A stretch of DNA of 64,000 nucleotides. Origin: Eudromia elegans. Lineage: Eukaryota; Chordata; Aves; Tinamiformes; Tinamidae. The notes beneath the pieces were generated by a model, which made no database searches, was not told the origin of the DNA, and saw only the letters and a program-made list of their open reading frames with translations. Location of the stretch: positions 2,733,159-2,797,158 of the forward strand of contig PTEX01000024.1 in the NCBI GenBank assembly GCA_003342815.1. Direction: 5' to 3'. Position numbers and translations under genes: made by a program. This document shows, piece by piece, positions 23,640 to 34,010 of this stretch (positions within the stretch are counted from its first letter, which is position 1; each line of letters opens with the position of its first letter).

Positions 23640-23790
23640 TGGCAGCGTGAGAAAGCCAAGCTGCAGGGGCCGTGTAATCTCATTGTCTGGGCCACAGGAG
23701 TTAGCATTACCCGTAATCCCATTTGCTCTGATCGCAGGAGGTGCCACGAGAGTTATGCAACATTTTAAACAGAAAAAAGCGGCTTTAGAA
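23640..23790. promoter_or_regulatory. Candidate enhancer with OTX/CRX-type sites
   Basis: Two bicoid-class words, taatct at 23675-23680 and taatccc at 23714-23720, lie 33 bp apart. Near them are a SOX-like cattgtc at about 23681 and ttatgcaac near 23754. The block has moderate GC and several CpGs. Paired TAATCC-like sites are typical of OTX/CRX-responsive elements in eye and forebrain. The tissue is speculation. Confidence 0.27.
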
Positions 23791-24654
23791 GCCACAGTCT
23801 GGCAGCATCTGACCAAGGCCTGAGAGGAAGGGCAACGGCAACGTTTGATGCAAGGGCAGCGTGAAGAACCTCTTCTTACCCAGACTCCACGGTCTGCACT
23901 GGAACCCATGGCCCTATGTGGCCAACTAGAGCTGTCCTCACAGCGCTCTCACCACACCTGCTGGGGCTAATAAAATAAATAAAGCTCAGAGAGCTTACTG
24001 GGACTGAGCTGATTTGTCACAAAAATTAAAAAATCCTAAAGCCCAAACTGCACAATGCTATGGAAATACTTATTAACTCTCACTATTTATTATAAAGCTA
24101 TATATCTTACTGTTTTTATTTCCTTGAATGTTTTGGAGGGGGATGTGATTCTTTTAATTCATTCTTAAAAGGATACCTGTAATGGTCTGTGAAGCAATTC
24201 CAGTGATACAGCAAAAGAGTGGTAATACTTTACTATTATTGTTACTATCAAAATACGTCAATGAGAAATATGAGAAATGAAAAACATATGTCAAGCTGAA
24301 AAACAACTGAAAATGACAGACTAAGTTCTGGAGATTCTAAATATTACTGGAATGATAATTTTTGTTTAATTTCATCTGTACTTTTCATCTTCTGAAATAA
24401 AGATATTTATTCCACAAGAACATGAGAAAAATCACTGTTCTGATATCTGATCATGATTGACTCTTCTTGGCGTGAACAAGTTGCCTGCAGTCTATCTACC
24501 AAGATTACTATGCAGAATATATCACAAGCATAATGAATACTTGAAATATATTATTGTCATTTTAGCATTTCCTTTGGCTTTCAACAGAGCTTTTTTTTAG
24601 GCAAAGTAGATACGTTGCATTTTAGTTAAAAGTAGATTTAGAGATGTAACTTTC
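23791..24654. other. Non-coding DNA, nothing recognised
   Basis: No gene, RNA gene or repeat family seen. Confidence 0.5.
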
Positions 24655-24890
24655 AGATTGCCAAAGTCCATTAACCTGATGTCTAGTTAATATATGGAAC
24701 TGTACCTTTGAGGTAGGATGAGCTGCATAAGACACACTAAGCCAAAAACATCTGATTAATTGCTCATTGTGTACAAACAAACTGCTTAAGGAGCTGCAAC
24801 CTGACCCGACCTATTAAGAAAGTTACAGGGTCTGCTAATAAAAAGCCTGGGAGAGCTGACACATTAGAGGGTCTAGTGAATATAAACCTT
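24655..24890. promoter_or_regulatory. Candidate regulatory block (homeodomain, SOX, FOX)
   Basis: Contains ctgattaattgctcattgtg directly followed by tacaaacaaac (about 24752-24782). This puts a homeodomain core, a SOX word (attgtg) and a forkhead word within about 30 bp. Upstream taatatatgg and downstream gctaataaaaag add further cores. Inference from motif packing only. Confidence 0.25.
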
Positions 24891-26034
24891 GGTGTAATAC
24901 TTTCACGGCAGTAGTGCAGTGGTGGCAGCCTGCTCACCCTGTGGTACCAGGCACATACCAGGAGCCACGATAACTAACGCAGAGTCTATCAAGGCAGGTG
25001 CCACCACCAGCCTCATGCTGCAGCTGAACACACTCGAAGTCCCTTTACAGAGTTAACTGCTCTGTTCCAGTATCTTTTACTATACATTTCTAATGGTTTC
25101 TCCTTTTCTTTGCAGCTATCTTTAGCCCTGCTTTTCTTTTCAGTCCTAAAAGAAACATTAATTTTTATACTTTAATGCTCAGATGATTAGTAGCTCTATC
25201 TGTGGAAAACACTCAATTTCAAACAGAATAAGATGTTGAAAAACTTAACATTAGCTCTCTAGATATATATAATTAAGTTTCTTGATATTTGTTATTAAAG
25301 ACTAAAATTCTTTACTGAATTTTGCCCTTGCCTATGAGTCTTCGAGAAAACAGATAACCCAGCTCAGCTAACATCTGTTCAACTTCTTCTCCAGACCAAC
25401 CTGGACACATTTCACAACCTCAAATCACATTTAAATCAAACCTCTCCTTCTTCCAACTCCCCTTTTTGTGCAAGTTCCTATTTTTAGGTTGTGATAAAAG
25501 ACACACCCTCCTGTCCCTTCACCCGGTTCATTTGCAAACTTCGGATGATTCCCTTTGGTGTAATTGGCCTTTTCTGTTCCTAAGTACAAAGAGGGGAATG
25601 GGGGTAACTCCAAAGTGGCTGCCTTTGCTATATACAGCTAATAAAAGGCACTTACAGGTAGACTTACATAAGTCACAGTGACTTGCAAACACGCTTTAAT
25701 TAAGAATTTGGGTGCTAATATTGGGTGATGTACATTTCTACTGACAGAATTTACACAAACAGTTTTTATCAAAAGTTCTCAGGTAAGTAGCCCAGTAGCA
25801 TTTTCATCTGTGGAACAGAATTTGCCATAGACATTAGCAGAACTAAACTAGGCACCTCTAAATATTCCTGTTCTTCTATCTGCCACTTTCCAGAAATTTC
25901 AAGAATAAGTAGAAGCCAAACTATGTTGCAGCAGAACTTATATTATTTAGGTCATTTTACAGCATCAGGGCAGTCAGTGCACAAACTCATGAATCAAGCA
26001 ATACTATCTGCCATTAATATGCAGCCTTCCTTGC
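24891..26034. other. Non-coding DNA, nothing recognised
   Basis: Mixed composition. Chance open frames on both strands near 25431-25681. No transposon or exon identified. Confidence 0.5.
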
Positions 26035-26165
26035 TAGGCTTCAAAGCACTTTGCAGAGGAGGTGAATAGTATTTTTTCCACTTTGGGATCAGGAATAGAG
26101 CACAAAGGTGAAGCAACTTGTTCAACATCCCTAGCAATTTTGATGGGAAATGTTGTAAAACACAA
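26035..26165 (-). repeat. Probable MIR-type SINE relic
   Basis: On the + strand, caaagcactttgcagagg (26041-26058) matches the tail-side 'gcgctttacat' region. Then gtattttttccactttggg matches 'attatccccattttac', and gatcaggaatagagcacaaa with ggtgaagcaacttg (26107-26120) matches 'gaggaaactgaggcacagagaggttaagtaacttg'. The order fits a reverse-oriented MIR. It is more diverged than the copy at 6.1 kb and lacks a clear head. An ancient, pre-avian insertion. Called from remembered consensus. Confidence 0.62.
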
Positions 26166-27691
26166 GCTGATGGCAACAGTATAAATAACTAATTATTTCT
26201 TGGGATATTTCAAGTTTCCTGAGGCAAACTAACAAAGCAAAGAAGCCTTATTCTTTCTTTAGCATTACCATGACACAGAAGATCTAGTTCACCTTTTTCT
26301 TCTCTAAATTCCACAATTTTTTTCTCCTCTAAGGCTGAGAGACAGGCTTTTGATAAGTGTGAATTAGCATTAGCCTCAGCTCTCATAAATTAGCAGACTT
26401 TACAGCTGTGAGGTAACAACAGGTCAGAACAAATGCAGAACAGCATGTTCATGGGGAGACGAACAGCAACGTAACTGTAATGGTTGTACATTTAACTGAC
26501 TAACTCTTGTAATTAATCTAACGTAAAAAGGTAGCAAGCATATTCTCATGAAAATGGAGTGCACAGAACTGACCTGTAAACAGTGGCAATATGCCCAGGA
26601 GCGAGTCATGCCTTCAGCACTGGACCACGATTGGGACTAGAAAAACCAAGGGCATTGGAGCAGAGTGGGGATAGACCTGTCTGCAGTCTGTGGGTTGGTC
26701 CTTCCTGTCACCGTGAGGAAATGCATCGAATGAAGACTTCTTCTCTGCCATTTAGTGGACTATCTAGTGGACTAGATGCTATCTCCTTGGGAAAGCAAGC
26801 TACGAAAAGCACCGGGGCTGAGCTTACTCTTCATTATTCATTAACAGGCAGCAAAAATTACTTCTGGTTTGAAAGAGCACAGGGAGATAAGAAAAAGTAG
26901 AAAGTAAAGCAGGAGCAAGTCATACAATTTACATTTATCAAAAATGACAGAATATTTATAGAACAAAACAATGTAAATATGCATCTTAAAGTCACTTTTC
27001 GGCATCAGAAATTGTCATCCTTTCTCCAGAGATACCGCAAACAGGAAGCAGCAAAGCTGTATGATCACAGATGACAGAGCTACAGGTATCACCCAATTAA
27101 GAATGGAAGGAAATCTCTCCATCAGGTAGTCTAGCTATTAAGATGCAGTTCACACTATGGATGTGTTTGAGAAATTTGCAGTCTGTGAAAGCAAAGGTGA
27201 AGGTCAAGCAGTAAGCCACAGAAACCTTGGCTACCTGCAGTGTCTGCAATCAAGACATGTGGACTTGATATGTTCTCATATTATTCCCAGAAAAGATGAC
27301 TTTTCTTCCCATAAATGTGGTCACTGCATCGCTGATCATGAGAGTACAATGTTGTGAGGTGATTTGTAAAACCCATACTTTCAAGGCAGTTCATCAGGGA
27401 ATTGAAGCAGCTAAGATGCTCATAATTACTAGCCCTGATGCAGATCTGACAGGCAAAATACCAGCCTTCCTCAAAAACCTTCTTGCTCAGAGATGTCTGC
27501 TCTAACCATCTTTGACTCATCTGTAGTCAAGTGCAGTACTGCTGTATCTTGTCTGGGTTTCCAACTCCCTTGCTAAGCCACCTTTCTATTACACCTTTTC
27601 ATCTTTCAGGCACACGTGGCCTAGAAAAGACTCTTGTTTGCCCAATAAGTTAACAACAACATTTTCCAATTAAAAGTTAGTGAGTCACAAC
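26166..27691. other. Non-coding DNA, nothing recognised
   Basis: No gene or transposon seen. Chance frames of 61 to 105 codons overlap on both strands. Confidence 0.55.
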
Positions 27692-27721
27692 ATGATTTGT
27701 ATGAATGCTCATACAAATCAT
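27692..27721. repeat. Perfect 13-bp stem hairpin
   Basis: atgatttgtatga (27692-27704) is the exact reverse complement of tcatacaaatcat (27709-27721), with a 4-base loop atgc. The word tttgtatgaat in the left arm recurs at 27736-27746, so the locus holds inverted and direct copies of one word. It could be a cruciform-prone site, the ends of a tiny palindromic element, or a local template-switch product. It is too short for a microRNA precursor by itself. Confidence 0.9.
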
Positions 27722-28749
27722 TCATCATGTTCATTTTTGTATGAATCATGTAGTGCTACTTTTCTGTTAGAACTATTTTCTTATAATACATTGTTTTGGC
27801 ATATACACATCTCCATCCCCCATTGAAATATCTGAAGTCTCAAATAGTTATTTGAACACTTTTTTTCTTTACTTTTTAAATGAAAGCAAAGCTTTCATTA
27901 TGAAGAACGGAGTGACTCAGAGTTTCACTCTCCAGATAGGCTACTCAGCCTGGACAACAGCAATAAAACCTTCACAAGTGCAGGCAACTGTCTTTCAAAG
28001 TTATCCTCCCTATTGATGGTCACACAACTTAAAGCATTAGCACAAATAACACAAGCAACACTACATTCTAGAAAAGATCAACCAACAGATAAAAGCTATG
28101 TAAGCAGGCAGATAGACAGAAAAATAAAACCTCTTTATGCCTGGAAGCAGAAGGAATGAGTAAGAGAGGAGGGTCCTGTCTGGAAAAGAGGGGCAACTGC
28201 TGTCCAAGTGGCAGCAAGAAGCGAGTGCCGAGTAGCACAAGCTTGCCGCCCACAACCAAACACCTCCTATCAAACCTTAAAGCACTCATTATCTCTTTAA
28301 CTGCCTTCATTTAATGCAGGACCTGGTCCATGTGCACTGAAACTGCCAGGTATTATCCCAGCACAAACTCCAGGATCAGGTCTCTCAGTTTCCAGTGACA
28401 TCTTCCTTTTGCTATGGACGATATTCATTTCAGTAAGCCCAGGGCTTTTTAGTAAAAATAAACAAACCAGAACATCTCCACACATGAACTCTGGTTCCAT
28501 AAACACCACAGGAGAACTTCTGTCATTGCAATGACGTTTGTATTCTGGACCTCTTGGATGCATGGAAAGCCAGGTTCCATTAACAACAAGTTATCTTACT
28601 TGTTGACCGCCTCTGTTTAAAACACTGCAACGTAAACCAAGTTACTTCATCACACATGAAAATGCAGTACAGTGAGCATAGGATGACTGAATATAGACTG
28701 ATCATTCACACCTAAAAGCACAGCATCCATAGGGTGTGCAATGAAAGTA
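27722..28749. other. Non-coding DNA, nothing recognised
   Basis: No recognised repeat or exon. Minus-strand frames at 28061-28563 are overlapping and hydrophobic, and judged incidental. Confidence 0.5.
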
Positions 28750-28975
28750 GGTGGTGGCTGCATAAAATAAAGAGCAGAGATGTAAATCTAACTTTTCCCA
28801 CATGACTCGGAACTAAAGCGATGGAACTCACTCCAAAAGGACAGGTTGGATGTTAATAGGAGAAAGATTAAAAACCTCTTAGATAAATGCAAGAAAATTC
28901 TCTCAAGGGCTATTAAGCGAAATGGTCTGGATGTAATATTCTACTTGAAAATTTCTTATGCTGCAGATTAAAAGA
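28750..28975 (+). repeat. Old CR1/L3-like LINE relic, 3' part
   Basis: The stretch gatggaactcactcc (28820-28834) matches the CR1/L3 word 'tatggaactcactgccac'. The next ~90 bp, with agattaaaaacctcttagataaatg, follow the pattern 'aggattcaaaaaggattagacatttatatgga'. Then gggctattaa (about 28907-28916) fits '..gagctattaa', and tttcttatgctgcag (28956-28970) fits '..cttatgcttcaggg'. Order and orientation fit the sense strand of an ancient CR1/L3 element just upstream of its 3' end. It is heavily diverged, so it predates the bird CR1 copy at 7.9 kb. No octamer tail is seen. Confidence 0.6.
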
Positions 28976-29340
28976 GCAAAGAAATATTAAGGTGCTTGCC
29001 CTGCTTTTGCACTTTTTCTCCAAGCCTTTGCTACTGCCTGTTCTCTTAGCTATATCTCCAGGACTAATCTATTGCAGACATACTTTTGTCTTGGAGCTCT
29101 GCCCTTTGCAAGAACTAAACCAGTTTCACCTAGGAATACACATGTATTCAATGCTACAGTTTTCTGTTTTCCTTTGCAAATGCTCTACTTAAAAAGCAAG
29201 TATAAAGCTACCTATCTTTTGTTGTGTTTGGAATGAAAATAAGATGAGAGAAAAGGAGGAAGGAGACTAACGACAGTCAGGGGAAATGGTCTAAGTTAGC
29301 CTTTCCAAACAGTATAGAGGCAAGCAACAAGCACCAGGTC
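28976..29340. other. Non-coding DNA, nothing recognised
   Basis: A 66-codon open frame occurs at 28992-29192 with hydrophobic Leu-rich start, but there is no support for coding. Confidence 0.5.
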
Positions 29341-29388
29341 AAAAAAAAAAAAAAAAAAGAAATAAAAAAATTAAAAAAGGGAGACAGA
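29341..29388 (+). repeat. A-rich simple repeat
   Basis: A18 followed by gaaataaaaaaattaaaaaaggg, then gacagacagag. It is reminiscent of a retroposon tail, but no element body could be identified upstream. Confidence 0.88.
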
Positions 29389-31520
29389 CAGAGAGAAACC
29401 CTGATCTATTTCCCATATTGAAAGGCATTACCAGATAAAGAATTTTGGAAGTACTTTAAAATGCAATTTAAATTTCCTGGCTATATTCATGATACTGCTC
29501 GATAAACAGTGGCACTCAGAGATAACACGCGGGCTTCTGTTGTCTGTAGCCTTGTAAATGAAATATGCGGGAGATAAACTGACTCGTACAACTTCTTCAG
29601 GAAATCTGGAAATTAACGGAGACCACCTTAGCCCTAAGATAGTGTTCTCCCAAACAGCAGAGTAAATTAACTTACATAAAAGATTGACATTGCTATTGTT
29701 AGACTACTCCCAGAACTCCAGCTTCCTCATTTAAAGTTAACTTGCATATCTAAACCACCAAGCAGTTTATATATAGACATATCCTTAAATGTAAGGCATC
29801 TTTCCTCACTATACAACACCATTAAGACCCTCCAGGATGTGTTTTGCTGGCCTGTTAATACAAACCTCATAGGGCACAGGACCAACAGCCCCATGTATCA
29901 TATCACACCTTGAGGCATACGTTAACTGACCAATAAAATACACCCGTAGCATCTTAATGTTACAATAAAACACTCTACATATTCAGTAGTTTTTGTATTA
30001 TCAGTTCTCAATCAATTATTTAGTAAGAACTAACATAATAAATATTCCAGTGAGTAAGGTGCAATAACATGAGGAAGAAACAGTACAAAATATATTTCAT
30101 CACCTTCTCTCTACAATTCCAAGCTTTGCAGCATGCTGCATATTTATAAGTGCTTGAAGTAAAGTAAGATTGAACTCCTCAGCTCTAAATCTTCATACTC
30201 CATGCACCAAGAGATTGCTTTGTTCAAATTAACAAAAGAACAGACTTTCTAATATGTAGTTGCTTGTATCAGGTTCTCTTAATCCTAATATTGGTAATTC
30301 CCTTCTGTACAGAATCAGTAGTTTCATCCTTTGTGAGTACTTGTTAGTTGGCTCAGTATTAGTATTAGGCAACAGAAATATTTTCACTAAAAAGACATTG
30401 TAAGCCTCTTCAGGACTAAAATGGATTTTTAAATTTCAATAGAGAATATTTACCATCTCTCTGAATAAAATTACCATACAATTAAAAGAGAGGCACTCCC
30501 ATCACCACAAAAAACAAAAGCAAAAGCTTGGACTTCACTGATCTTGCAATGATAGAAATGACAGGCCTCTCACTCTGCCTCCCCATTGCTTAAAAACAGA
30601 CGTGCAGTTGAAAAACATGCAAAAAAAAACCATGCAAAACATGCACTGACTGAATGTCGGTATTTCAAACCTCATCAAGAAAATGTTCAAAGCCTTAAAG
30701 ATTAATTATGAGCCTACGATTTAACTGAGAACTTTGGATGTAATCTCAACTGGTATAAACTGGTAAATTAGCCCTAGTATCAACAGTTATGTGATAAACA
30801 TTTTGTCCTGCAAAAAACACTCTAAACCATTAAATTTATCCATTCACTTCATTTACAAAATCAGAAAGACACCACGTTCGCCTTCTGCATACTAAGAAAA
30901 CTTCAATTTTTAATAGCAGGTGTAAATTAGATTTGTAAAGGGTTTGTAAAACAAAACAAGACAAGATCATCAGCAACAAAAAAGAAAATCTTAGAAGATA
31001 CAGGAAGGGAGGAGACAGGAGCATCCTTTCACTAATGATGCCTTGTCCTGTCCTCCCAGAGAGCAGAACCCACCACAGGACGCCCCACAGACTGAAGGGG
31101 CAGCGCTGTCTGCGGCTCCTGTGTCTGAAAGTCGGGTGGATGAAACCATGTTCACCAGCAGCCAGGGCATTCACAAAACCTGCTAAATTTAGGGGGCAGG
31201 TAAGTAGATGGTTACTTCAAAAACTCCAAACATGCCCACAGAATGAAGGTAGAATCACCTCCTTTCTACTTAAAAAGGCTTTGTCCTCATGATTTTATCA
31301 GCTGTATTTTTTAATAATTATTCTCATTTAAATATTTTTTTCCATATAGAACAGAATAAGGATTATTTCAAACCTTCTTAGCAACATTCTAATTTGGATA
31401 TGTTTCCCTTATCTTTGTTACAGCATCTCAGTAGCAGCCTAAGTTCTTTCTTTATCATGCATATTGTCCTGCACACCAGCATGGGGGAAATAACATGTAT
31501 TTATATGCATTGGTGTGTGT
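29389..31520. other. Non-coding DNA, nothing recognised
   Basis: AT-rich. Three catgca words at 30616, 30631 and 30640 (octamer/RY-like, separated by A-runs) are the only pattern. A modestly GC-rich stretch near 31035-31180 has open frames on both strands and a few CpGs, with no gene recognised. Confidence 0.55.
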
Positions 31521-31521
31521 G

Positions 31522-31556
<35 letters not shown>
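31511..31556. repeat. TG/TA microsatellite
   Basis: gtgtgtgtggtg followed by (TA)n at about 31524-31552. A compound dinucleotide repeat, likely polymorphic. The chance + strand frame across it encodes an Ile-Tyr run. Confidence 0.93.
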
Positions 31557-31558
<2 letters not shown>

Positions 31559-32989
31559 ATACATATTTTTTTTCTGACTAAATTCCACTAATTGAGCCTT
31601 CCAGCGATCTATGATTTTTTTTTTTCTTCAACTTACTGAAATATCTTTCAGAACTACCACTTTACACAGATGATTCCAGGCCCAGAACCCCTTCCAGGCA
31701 TAAACAAGTGCTGACTTTGAGTACTGTATTTATGCAAGAAAAAGATGTTAAGTGTGTTCCCATTTGCTTCTCTGAAATGTATTAGTACATTTAGTCATAA
31801 ATTTCCGTGCAGGTGAGAAGGCATTCCTAGAAATCAGAGAATGTTGATACATTTTGAGCCAACTGCTGTCACTTTTCAAACGCTGATTTATTTAGGTTGA
31901 AAATGGTTCGTATTTGTATTTCAATAAATATTATAGTTACAGATAGATAGAGCAACACTTACAAATCAGCCAAAAGCTGTCTTAACACATCGTGAAGAAT
32001 TAAAATCAAAACCCACATAAATACTAAAGGAAAGAGGAAAAGAGCCAACAAGTTCATGAATTCTAAGATTACTGGGTAGCCTTTGATTTCAAGAAACAGT
32101 CGCTTCTTTCCAAAGGAAATATAGGACACAGTATAGGACAAGAAGAATGCTAGAGGCAAGCAAAAGTTACAGGGGAGGAGAGCACAAAATTATCATCACT
32201 TTAATAAGGAAATAGAATTGAAAGCTATCAACATCTAGAGAGTAGGTGAAAATCATATTATTATTGTGCTGCCATTTGCTGCACTTCACTCATGTCAGAA
32301 GACTGTATTTTAAAATAAAATATAAGAACAGCTATGCATATCATCAAAATACTATTTTTTATTCCCTTATCATGCAAATCCCTTATCATTTTGTTGCCTT
32401 CTCATATGAATTAAGAAAGTAGGAAGATACCTATCAATATAGGCAGATCATTCTTTCATCATTTTCGCCCCAAATTTATGTGGTTGAGTCTTTACATCCT
32501 GTAGGTGATACTACTGCTCCAAAAATAAGTGTTTTGTTGTCTCCTGTTGTTTTGTTGGCAAAATAAAATTCCTAATTCATTTTCCAAAAATAATGTGTAA
32601 TAGGAAGTCATGATCAGACTTAATTTGACATTATAGAATACAGAGATAAATAATTGATTTTAGAAGTCTCATGCAGTGCCACGTAAGAGTGAGATTTCAT
32701 TTAGGTATATTGAGTGTTCATGACAGCACTACAATATTTTATTTCCTAGTAATTACCTGAGGAATATTTTGATGCATGCATTTAGTTCATATTCAATGTG
32801 CTCAGTGAAATACTTGTTGCCATGAAATTCCTTCCAAAGTGGAAAGGCTCAGAGAATAGAACTTGAACAGAAATGAACACTCATACAAATGTATATATAT
32901 ATGATACTGATTAAACTGAGAAGTATATTATGAAAACTCATAAACCCTTTCCATCCCCCTCACGCCCCACACAGTTGGGAACAACTGTT
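31557..32989. other. Non-coding DNA, nothing recognised
   Basis: AT-rich sequence with T-runs near 31615 and a short TA run near 32890. No gene or transposon seen. Confidence 0.55.
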
Positions 32990-33150
32990 TTCAAAGAGGT
33001 TAATCAGTTGATTGGGCACAATAGCTAAATTAAAGCATATCCAGCCTAACAAAATTGCCTCAGCTGCATTATGGCTATTTTGTTACGGAGATAATGCACT
33101 TTGAACATATCGAATCCATTGCTATGGAGTACCCAGGCCACAACTTAGGT
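32990..33150. promoter_or_regulatory. Candidate conserved regulatory block
   Basis: Varied words in 150 bp: ggttaatcagttgattgg, gcacaatagc (SOX-like), aaattaaagc, gcattatggc, gttacggagataatgc and a central ttgcctcagc. Two CpGs persist. The texture is unlike the low-complexity flanks and resembles deeply conserved non-coding elements. No alignment could be run. Confidence 0.28.
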
Positions 33151-33755
33151 GAATTTTGATGGAGAGAGGCAATGAAGGGAAAAAGGATAAAAAGAAAATT
33201 TGATGGAAACTTTCTTTAGGGACTACTAATTCCCAGAGCATAGCTCTTACGGATCCTTTTGATGTAAGAACTTCTACCCAAATATCTGGCACATGTGAAC
33301 TTGCAGATGACTTCTCAAATTATGAGCTAATTGGGGGATCAAGTGGAGCGGGAGAAGTGAGAAGCACAGGAAATTTTCTGTTTAAATATGCTACCTGATA
33401 AATAACTTCCCCATTTCCTTCATCTTGTTCTGAAGCAGATGAGTTTGATTATGGGGTAGTAAACAGCTATGCTACAGAATTAATAATTTCTGTGTTCTAG
33501 TAAGAAACTTCTACAGAATAATGATCCCTAGCTGTAAATATTTATAAAAGAGAGGAGCAGATGGCAATATCAAAGAACAATCACTTGCCAGTTTCTTTCA
33601 CATAACATAAATCAGACTGCTTTTTTCACATAGACAGAAAGTAAGCAATGTTTATATGCTAAAAATGGATACTACAGTAATACACTGTGCATGCTTAAGA
33701 AACAGATTAAGTTTTTATGTTTATGTCAGATTTAAAGATATTCCCTAGGCTTCCC
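33151..33755. other. Non-coding DNA, nothing recognised
   Basis: AT-rich, no gene or repeat seen. Confidence 0.5.
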
Positions 33756-34010
33756 TGTGTGTCCTCGCAAAGGAGTAAAATGCCAGCCAAAGCACCTGGC
33801 ACGCTCCAGCACAGGGTCAAAGTGGGGATTCGTGCAGAGGTAGGAAGCAGAGGGGTTGCATTTCCCTCCCCAGCGCCCGCATGGGCAAGGAAAGCGCGGT
33901 GGGGACTACAGTCAGCAGGGACTGAGCCACGTTGGGCGGCTCGCACCCCGTCCTGCTTGGCTGCTTCAGTCTGACCTAGCCGAATCACAGAGAGCCACCG
34001 GACACGAGGC
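33756..34010. other. GC-elevated patch with scattered CpGs
   Basis: GC and CpG content rise here (for example cccagcgcccgc, aaagcgcggtgg, gggcggctcgc). Open frames of 61 to 102 codons lie on both strands. It is less dense than the island at 13.6 kb and I do not call it a promoter. Confidence 0.35.
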
